Shown here: positions 1 through 5,289 of the stretch, piece by piece
How positions within the stretch are numbered: the first letter of the stretch is position 1
Layout: each line of letters starts with the position of its first letter
Source of the DNA: an uncultured Porphyromonas sp.
GTDB lineage: Bacteria > Bacteroidota > Bacteroidia > Bacteroidales > Porphyromonadaceae
Assembly (NCBI GenBank): GCA_900554935.1
Contig: USJF01000096.1
Coordinates: forward strand, 1 to 5,289
Length of the DNA stretch: 5,289 nt
Direction: 5' to 3'
Position numbers and translations under genes: made by a program
Notes under the pieces: generated by a model
The model's database searches: none
Told to the model about the DNA's origin: nothing
Seen by the model: only the letters and a program-made list of their open reading frames with translations

Positions 1-50
1 TATAAAAAAAGAGAGCTAGGCAGACATTGAATGTCTGCCTAGCTCTCTTT
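1..50 (-). terminator. Intrinsic terminator of groESL
   Basis: Positions 8-27 and 31-50 form a perfect 20-bp inverted repeat around a 3-nt loop (TGA at 28-30). On the minus strand the hairpin is followed directly by a T run (TTTTTTTATA, positions 10 to 1). It starts about 20 nt beyond the groEL stop codon, so it ends the groES-groEL transcript. On the plus strand the hairpin is followed by a poorer T tract (CTTTCTTCG), so any activity in the other direction should be weaker. Confidence 0.92.
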
Positions 51-70
51 CTTCGATATAAGGGGTTGGC

Positions 71-1711
<1,641 letters not shown>

Positions 1712-1726
1712 TTAAGTCTTTTGAAA

Positions 1727-2002
1727 TTACTTCTCAATCACTGCAAGTACATCGCTCTGACGCATCATAATGTACTTAGTACCCTCCAGCTCCAGCTCAG
1801 TACCGGCATACTTACCATAGAGTACTCGGTCGCCCTTCTTAAGGAGCATCTTCTCATCCTTCGTTCCCTCGCCAGTTGCTTCCACTACGCCCTGTAGAGG
1901 TTTCTCCTTTGCTGTATCGGGGATGATGATCCCGCTTGCTGTCTTCTCTTCTGCCTCAGCAGGTACCACAAGTACCCTGTCTGCTAATGGTTTGATAGTC
2001 AT
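1727..2002 (-). CDS. groES: Co-chaperonin GroES (Hsp10/Cpn10)
   Basis: This is the heptameric lid of the GroEL chamber, which binds the GroEL apical domains when ATP is bound. The 91-aa length is standard for Cpn10. It starts with the family pattern IKPLADRVLV (3-12). The GroEL-binding mobile loop spans about residues 16-34 and contains the hydrophobic IIIP tripeptide region (25-28). The C-terminal half has the usual GDRVLYGKYAGTE strand-turn pattern, and the protein ends with the strand DVLAVIE. It is the first gene of the groES-groEL operon. The ATG has only a weak purine stretch upstream (GTAGAAGAT). Heat or stress induction is expected for the family, but no CIRCE element (TTAGCACTC-N9-GAGTGCTAA) occurs upstream, so HrcA control is not supported by the sequence. 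Confidence 0.99.
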   Translation of the reverse strand: MTIKPLADRVLVVPAEAEEKTASGIIIPDTAKEKPLQGVVEATGEGTKDEKMLLKKGDRVLYGKYAGTELELEGTKYIMMRQSDVLAVIEK

Positions 2003-2051
2003 ATCTTCTACTTAAGTTTATATGTTATACATTCAATTGTCTGCAATCAGT

Positions 2052-2116
2052 ATTAGGCATAATGAAATAAGCGTGCCAATGCCATTCGACTGCCAATAGG
2101 TGACAAATTAGGCATA
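2052..2116 (-). repeat. Short direct repeats upstream of groES
   Basis: The 10-mer ATTAGGCATA (plus-strand reading) occurs at 2052-2061 and again at 2107-2116. Between the copies the heptamer TGCCAAT occurs at 2074-2080 and 2091-2097, and TGCCATT at 2080-2086. This block ends about 50 nt before the groES start codon, where a promoter or operator is expected. No good TTTG-N19-TAnnTTTG promoter could be placed for groES. The best weak fit on the minus strand is TTG (2078-2076) and TAATAC (2054-2049), 21 nt apart. A role in chaperonin regulation is inference only. Confidence 0.35.
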
Positions 2117-2124
2117 GGTCACCT
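2098..2124 (-). repeat. Second, weaker hairpin, a partial copy of the tRNA terminator
   Basis: AGGTGAC (2098-2104) and GTCACCT (2118-2124) are perfect 7-nt inverted arms around a 13-nt loop. The arms and some flanking bases repeat those of the adjacent terminator 48 nt away: AGAGGTGAC and TTTGTCACCT on the minus strand occur in both. No T run follows this copy, so it is unlikely to terminate by itself. Its AGAGGTGAC arm can also pair with the inner arm of the terminator hairpin. Confidence 0.6.
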
Positions 2125-2130
2125 CTGGGT

Positions 2131-2174
2131 AAAAAGAAAGAGGTGACAAAGTGTCGCTACACTTAGTCACCTCT
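2131..2174 (-). terminator. Intrinsic terminator of the tRNA-Asn transcript
   Basis: AGAGGTGAC (2139-2147) pairs with GTCACCTCT (2166-2174) over 9 bp. After one A-A mismatch, AAGTGT (2149-2154) pairs with ACACTT (2159-2164), closed by the loop CGCT. On the minus strand the stem is followed by a T-rich tract (CTTTCTTTTT, down to position 2131). It lies 4 nt beyond the 3' end of the tRNA, in the right orientation to end the tRNA transcript before groES. Confidence 0.87.
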
Positions 2175-2178
2175 CTTG

Positions 2179-2252
2179 CTCTTCCACTTGGACTTGAACC
2201 AAGGACCCTCTGATTAACAGTCAGATGCTCTAACCAACTGAGCTATGGAAGA
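2179..2252 (-). tRNA. tRNA-Asn (anticodon GTT)
   Basis: The minus strand folds into a complete cloverleaf of 74 nt. The acceptor stem TCTTCCA (2252-2246) pairs perfectly with TGGAAGA (2186-2180), and the discriminator base is G at 2179. The D arm is GCTC...GAGC with a TTGGTTA-type loop. The anticodon stem TCTGA/TCAGA encloses the loop CTGTTAA, giving anticodon GTT, which reads AAC and AAU. The T arm is CTTGG-TTCAAGT-CCAAG. The 3' CCA is not encoded (the next bases are CAA), so it must be added after transcription. The gene appears to be monocistronic, with its own promoter and terminator. Confidence 0.98.
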
Positions 2253-2290
2253 ATTTCACTCTAAAACTACCCTCTGCTAGTTTCGTGTGG

Positions 2291-2321
2291 CAAAGATACC
2301 ACAAAATTTGAAAACAGCAAA
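2291..2321 (-). promoter_or_regulatory. Bacteroidetes-type promoter of tRNA-Asn
   Basis: On the minus strand TTTG (2321-2318) is followed after exactly 19 nt by TATCTTTG (2298-2291). This matches the Bacteroidetes primary sigma consensus TTTG-N19-TAnnTTTG at every fixed position. Transcription should begin near 2285, giving a leader of about 30 nt before the tRNA. The -7 box is exactly flanked by an inverted repeat, TGTGG on one side and CCACA on the other (plus strand 2286-2303). Confidence 0.82.
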
Positions 2322-2393
2322 TCATTGACCCCTAAAATTCTCTCCCCTCGAATTAGGATAGTTCTTTCGTTCGCGTTGCAAAAAGGAATTACT

Positions 2394-2423
2394 ATTAATT
2401 TGGTATATTTGCTATACATTAAT
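2394..2423 (+). promoter_or_regulatory. Candidate promoter of the 271-aa gene/channel operon
   Basis: TATATTTG at 2404-2411 matches the Bacteroidetes -7 element TAnnTTTG exactly, 45 nt before the start codon. The -33 element is poor: the nearest TTG (2376-2378) is 25 nt upstream of the box rather than about 19. The box lies in a dyad, GTATA (2403-2407) against TATAC (2413-2417), flanked on both sides by ATTAAT (2394-2399 and 2418-2423). The weak -33 together with the dyads could mean a regulated promoter, but that is inference. Confidence 0.5.
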
Positions 2424-2431
2424 TGAGAACG

Positions 2432-2445
2432 ACTTACATGTAAGT
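2432..2445. promoter_or_regulatory. 14-bp perfect palindrome in the operon leader
   Basis: ACTTACATGTAAGT is a perfect palindrome that ends 11 nt before the start codon of the 271-aa protein and lies downstream of the candidate -7 box. Its size and position fit an operator for a dimeric repressor. In RNA it has no free loop, so a DNA site is more likely than a hairpin. No regulator gene lies nearby to bind it. Confidence 0.4.
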
Positions 2446-2456
2446 AAATAAAGATT

Positions 2457-3272
2457 ATGGGCAAGATAAATGTAGCAAAACTACTAGGTATTGGAGCAGG
2501 AATCGCCCTAGGGACATACTTAGTCCGGCAATATCTACGTAAATACCAAGCCTTGAGAGGCAATTACTCCCCACTCATTGATCAGGTACTTGTGACTACC
2601 GATGGAGAGAAGTCGGAGCGCTGGCTCTTTGACTGGGACGATGAGGAGCGCTGCCAAATAGCCACCAAGCAGTCGCTAGATAAGTATGGGCAAATCTTTT
2701 CGGAGAGCCACCTTACCTTCGACTTTCAGGAGGAGAGCATAGAAGTTTGTCACTACCTTAATGATAGTGAGTACCCAGAGGAGATCGCCTCCATCTACCT
2801 CAATAGCTACGATGTGGTCACCGCTATCGTACGCCGTTTCCAGAATGGCAAAGAAGAGCGCTGGGATGCCTCCATCAATGGTGCCGAGCTATCACAGCTC
2901 ACCACAGGCGAAGCCACTACCAAGATGTATTGGAGCGAAGGTAATCTAGAGGGCATCTCCTATGGTGGTGAGACCCGCAAAAAGATGACCTACTACCGAG
3001 ATAAGGAGAACTACCTATTTCCAGATATCAACCTCTTTGCCGAAGGCTTTGGCGAAGAGATGCTCTGTACCTACGTGATGGGCACCAGGAGCCGCCACTT
3101 CCTGCGTACCATGTCGGTGACGGGACCCAATTATCATAGGCAGTCGCACGTCTCCTATCTCCTCGATAGCTTCGACCGACCTATCCAGATGCTTGTAGAA
3201 GATACCATTTTGGACAATGATATCACCACCAATAGTAGTAGAGAATTTGATATAAAATACAAGAAGTTATGA
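2457..3272 (+). CDS. Membrane-anchored DUF4595-like protein of unknown function
   Basis: The 271-aa product has one hydrophobic, glycine-rich segment at about residues 9-23 (LLGIGAGIALGTYLV), followed by a basic stretch (RQYLRKYQALR). There is no lipobox cysteine and no clear signal-peptidase site, so it is probably a membrane-anchored protein. By the positive-inside rule its body would face the cytoplasm, but this is uncertain. Residues 40-271 look like a run of beta strands with aromatic and acidic repeats. Segments such as ENYLFPDINLF (185-195), GTRSRHFL (209-216) and SYLLDSFDRPIQ (233-244) recall the DUF4595 family of Bacteroidetes, whose function is unknown. The family call is from memory of the pattern. 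The ATG has an A-rich upstream region and no Shine-Dalgarno sequence. The stop overlaps the start of the channel gene by 4 nt (ATGA), so the two are probably co-transcribed and translationally coupled. Confidence 0.85.
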   Translation: MGKINVAKLLGIGAGIALGTYLVRQYLRKYQALRGNYSPLIDQVLVTTDGEKSERWLFDWDDEERCQIATKQSLDKYGQIFSESHLTFDFQEESIEVCHYLNDSEYPEEIASIYLNSYDVVTAIVRRFQNGKEERWDASINGAELSQLTTGEATTKMYWSEGNLEGISYGGETRKKMTYYRDKENYLFPDINLFAEGFGEEMLCTYVMGTRSRHFLRTMSVTGPNYHRQSHVSYLLDSFDRPIQMLVEDTILDNDITTNSSREFDIKYKKL

Positions 3273-4630
3273 CCGAAACAACTGAAAACATACTAGCCCA
3301 CCCCGAATCAATCGACGAGGCAATCGTCGAAAAGATATACCCGATGAAAGATGTGCGGGTACTCCTTGATAAGATTGTCGATTGGATCAATCCCGGTCTC
3401 AAGGATGGTACCATCATGCACGACCTCCTAAGCCTTGGCATCGTTCTTGGCTTTGTATTCATCGTCTGGATCCTGCTCCGATTGCTATTTGTCCGCACCA
3501 TACCTAGGCTGATGGATCGCATCTCATTCCTCAAGGGTGAGCGTACTATCAATACCAAGATTATAGAGAAGCTGATATCGATCGTGGCTATCTCTATCCT
3601 CTCCAGTTTGCTCGTAGTGGTATGGCAGGAGCCTACTGTATGGTACAATATCCTCAAGGCACTCTGTAGCGTAGCTGTCACCTGGATGGTAGCTCAGCTT
3701 GTAGCTAGAGTGCTCGATGCTGGGCGTCGCAATATGATCCAGTCCACCAAGTATGGCAATAGCCCATTCATCAACCTCTTCCAGGTCTTCAAGGGTATCG
3801 TCTACTTCATTGCGGTCCTGATGATTATCTCGGTACTCTTCAAGATAGATATGACTGCTATTGGTGCTGGACTTACCGCTCTATCAGCCGTACTGATGTT
3901 GGTATTCAAGGATACTATTCTCGGCTTTGTGGCAAGTATTCAGCTCTCTAGCAACGATATGATTCGTGTGGGAGATTGGATCACCGTACCTAAGTTTGGC
4001 GTGGATGGCGACGTGATAGATATCTCACTAGCCACAATAAAAGTGAGGAACTTCGATATGACCGTCTCCACCATTCCGCCCTATAGTATGCTCACTGAGG
4101 CGGTACAAAACTGGCGACCAATGCAAGAGTCGGGGGGCAGGCGTGTGAAGCGCTCCATCTATGTAGATATGCAGAGCATCAAGTACGCAAGCGACCGTCT
4201 CGTGGAGAAACTACGTACTTCTCCAGCGCTTAATGACTATATCGATACCGTGCTACCCGAGATCACTGCAGATAACAAAGCAAAGGGACTTGAAAACTCG
4301 TATGACCGTCGCTCCCTCACCAATGTAGGGCTTTACCGTAGATACATTGAGCTTTATCTGAAAAATCATACTAAGGTACATAAGACCTTCACCTGTATGG
4401 TGCGTCAATTACAGCCAACGGCACAAGGGCTTCCTTTGGAGCTCTACTTCTTTACCAATACCACCAATTGGGGTGAGTACGAGGGCATCCAAAGTGATAT
4501 CTTCGACCACCTACTATCGGTGATCAATGTCTTTGAACTATCGGTATTCCAAGAGATCAATGGTCGCAATGTCTCGGCACTACTCGAAAATAATATGGAA
4601 GCCAAACCGATGACTAAGGGTAGCAATTAA
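3269..4630 (+). CDS. ybdG: YbdG-type mechanosensitive channel (MscS superfamily)
   Basis: This is an inner-membrane channel protein thought to respond to membrane tension or osmotic stress. The 453-aa product is somewhat longer than E. coli YbdG. Five likely membrane segments lie at about 51-77, 98-119, 128-150, 171-191 and 197-226. The last is the pore-lining helix and carries the family pattern GLTALSAVLMLVFKDTILGF (201-220). It is followed by the MscS beta-domain region IQLSSNDMIRVGDWITVP (224-241), then DVIDISLATIKVRNFD (248-263) and the YbdG-like SGGRRVKRSI (288-297). A long soluble C-terminal domain (about 227-440) should be cytoplasmic. The start overlaps the preceding stop codon as ATGA, which supports this ATG and translational coupling to the upstream gene. 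The symbol is given by homology to E. coli YbdG; conductance and physiological role in this organism are unknown. Confidence 0.94.
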   Translation: MTETTENILAHPESIDEAIVEKIYPMKDVRVLLDKIVDWINPGLKDGTIMHDLLSLGIVLGFVFIVWILLRLLFVRTIPRLMDRISFLKGERTINTKIIEKLISIVAISILSSLLVVVWQEPTVWYNILKALCSVAVTWMVAQLVARVLDAGRRNMIQSTKYGNSPFINLFQVFKGIVYFIAVLMIISVLFKIDMTAIGAGLTALSAVLMLVFKDTILGFVASIQLSSNDMIRVGDWITVPKFGVDGDVIDISLATIKVRNFDMTVSTIPPYSMLTEAVQNWRPMQESGGRRVKRSIYVDMQSIKYASDRLVEKLRTSPALNDYIDTVLPEITADNKAKGLENSYDRRSLTNVGLYRRYIELYLKNHTKVHKTFTCMVRQLQPTAQGLPLELYFFTNTTNWGEYEGIQSDIFDHLLSVINVFELSVFQEINGRNVSALLENNMEAKPMTKGSN

Positions 4631-4658
4631 TTAATCCTTATATATTATATATATGAGT

Positions 4659-4697
4659 GCAGTCCGCTCAGCAAAAGCTGATCGGACTGCTTTATTA
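4659..4697 (+). terminator. Intrinsic terminator after the channel gene
   Basis: GCAGTCCG (4659-4666) pairs with CGGACTGC (4683-4690). After one C-T mismatch, TCAGC (4668-4672) pairs with GCTGA (4677-4681), closed by an AAAA loop. A short T-rich tract follows (TTTATTA, 4691-4697). It lies 28 nt beyond the channel stop codon. The T tract is modest, but the stem is strong and correctly placed for the plus strand. Confidence 0.78.
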
Positions 4698-5017
4698 CTA
4701 CCCTACATCAACTATACGAAGCCTATTTTCACCGTGCGACACTTCCCCCTATACAGCACTGATACTCAATACCATAACGAACCAATCAGCGAGTTTGTAA
4801 CTCCGCCATTGCTGAGTTTGTAACTCCGCCATTGCTGAGTTTGTAACTCCGTAAATACTAAGTTTGTAACTCCGCCTTTGCTTAGTTTGTAACTCGGCAA
4901 TGGCTTAATTACAGACTAAACTATTATCTCTTCCTAACCAATTGGTTTACAACGATGTCGATCAGGGGTCAGTGATTAAGCTGTATTGCCCCAGCGATCG
5001 GTATAGATATTGGCCAA
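4698..5017. other. Gene-free convergent intergenic region
   Basis: These 320 nt separate the channel operon from the convergent ABC-F gene. Nothing recognisable lies in 4698-4790. The five-unit 23-bp repeat array fills 4791-4905. A 12-bp perfect palindrome AACCAATTGGTT lies at 4936-4947, and the 10-bp palindrome ATTGGCCAAT at 5009-5018 overlaps the ABC-F stop codon. No convincing intrinsic terminator for the ABC-F gene was found. The plus-strand open frame beginning in 4942 runs antisense into the ABC-F gene and is not credible as a gene. Confidence 0.7.
4791..4905. repeat. Five tandem 23-bp repeats with an internal dyad
   Basis: Five head-to-tail units of exactly 23 nt occupy 4791-4813, 4814-4836, 4837-4859, 4860-4882 and 4883-4905. 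Units 1 and 2 are identical, and units 3 to 5 diverge. The conserved core is AGTTTGTAACTC, which contains the dyad AGTT-TGT-AACT in all five units and GAGTT-TGT-AACTC in the first three. The other half, CGCCATTGCT in units 1 and 2, is more variable. The lack of variable spacers and the small fixed period argue against CRISPR. It is best described as a minisatellite-type intergenic array of unknown function. Confidence 0.93.
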
Positions 5018-5289
5018 TTATTGTTGCTCTCCAATCTCCGAGAGTTCGAGCCAACGCAGTTCGGCAGTATCGAGTGCCTCTTTTGTGGCACTATATTGCT
5101 CAGCTAGCTCTACCAGTTCTTGGGGTGTGGCGGACCCGCTATTCATAGTGGTCTCAATCTCCTGTAGCCTATCTTCGAGCAGGGGCAATTGCTCTGTCAG
5201 TTGCTCCAACTCTCGTTGCTCCTTATAGGAGAGCTTCGCCTTCTTCTCCCGTGGTGGTCGCTTGGTCGCAAGCTCTTTCTCTTGTTTCG
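5018..5289 (-). CDS. ABC-F family ATPase (Uup-like), 3' part only
   Basis: The last 89 codons of a minus-strand gene run off the right edge of the window, and the frame is open to position 5289. The visible part begins with a basic linker (KRPPREKKAK), followed by the motif KLSYKEQRELEQL, which is typical of the C-terminal domain of Uup-type ABC-F proteins. Two long heptad-rich helices follow, separated by a loop (NSGSATPQE), and form the C-terminal coiled coil. The protein ends LSEIGEQQ. ABC-F proteins are soluble twin-ATPase proteins that act on ribosomes, some as translation factors and some giving antibiotic protection. The ATPase domains lie outside the window, so the subfamily cannot be settled. 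The TTG at 5207-5209 is internal and not a start. The gene is convergent with the channel operon. Confidence 0.87.
   Translation of the reverse strand, partial: KQEKELATKRPPREKKAKLSYKEQRELEQLTEQLPLLEDRLQEIETTMNSGSATPQELVELAEQYSATKEALDTAELRWLELSEIGEQQ

Noticed and set aside
2076..2100. Sigma-54-like promoter (TGGCAC on the minus strand)
   Set aside because: The -24-like TGGCAC lacks a GC-containing -12 element at the required spacing.
2003..2180. CIRCE/HrcA operator upstream of groES
   Set aside because: The TTAGCACTC-N9-GAGTGCTAA pattern was looked for and is absent. The inverted repeats present are part of the tRNA terminator and its partial copy.
2267..2563. Minus-strand open frame of 98 codons across the divergent promoter region
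   Set aside because: It overlaps both the tRNA promoter and the start of the 271-aa gene, and its translation shows no family features.
3223..3681. Minus-strand open frame of 152 codons at the start of the channel gene
   Set aside because: It is antisense to the well-supported channel gene and the 3' end of the upstream gene. Its Ser/Arg/Ile-rich translation has no recognisable domain.
4698..4790. Insertion-sequence or MITE remnant beside the repeat array
   Set aside because: No terminal inverted repeats, target-site duplication or transposase fragment could be seen.
4791..4905. CRISPR array
   Set aside because: The units are 23 nt in total, with a 12-nt core and 11-nt near-identical intervals. 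Units 1 and 2 are identical throughout, there are no unique spacers, and no cas genes are nearby.
4942..5228. Plus-strand open frames of about 70 codons at the right end
   Set aside because: They run antisense to the ABC-F C-terminal coding region, whose translation carries clear family motifs.

Overview
The window looks like a chromosomal segment from a member of the Bacteroidales, plausibly Porphyromonas or a close relative. The GroEL and GroES sequences are of Bacteroidales type. Start codons lack good Shine-Dalgarno sequences. A tRNA promoter matches the Bacteroidetes sigma-A pattern TTTG-N19-TAnnTTTG exactly. The genus is an inference from remembered protein similarity, not from a search.

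Layout. The left part is read on the minus strand, in transcription order: a tRNA-Asn(GTT) gene with its own promoter (around 2291-2321) and a strong intrinsic terminator (2139-2174), then groES (1727-2002) and groEL (71-1696) 30 nt apart as the classical chaperonin operon, closed by a perfect 20-bp terminator hairpin at the left edge. The stretch between the tRNA and groES carries a partly duplicated hairpin and short direct repeats. No CIRCE operator and no canonical promoter was found there.

The middle is read on the plus strand. A divergent intergenic region (2253-2456) holds the tRNA promoter and a candidate promoter, with dyad symmetries, for a two-gene operon. Its first gene encodes a 271-aa protein with one N-terminal membrane segment and a DUF4595-like beta-rich body. 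Its second gene encodes a 453-aa YbdG-type mechanosensitive channel of the MscS superfamily. The two overlap by four bases (ATGA), which suggests translational coupling. A terminator follows at 4659-4690.

The right part is a gene-free convergent region (4631-5017) with five tandem 23-bp repeats, each built on a small AGTT-TGT-AACT dyad, plus two short palindromes. It ends in the 3' portion of a minus-strand gene for a Uup-like ABC-F ATPase, of which only the basic linker and C-terminal coiled coil lie in the window.

The chaperonin and tRNA genes are housekeeping. The least explained parts are the DUF4595-like/YbdG gene pair, the 23-bp repeat array and the alternative hairpins upstream of groES. 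No complete novel defence or mobile system is visible.
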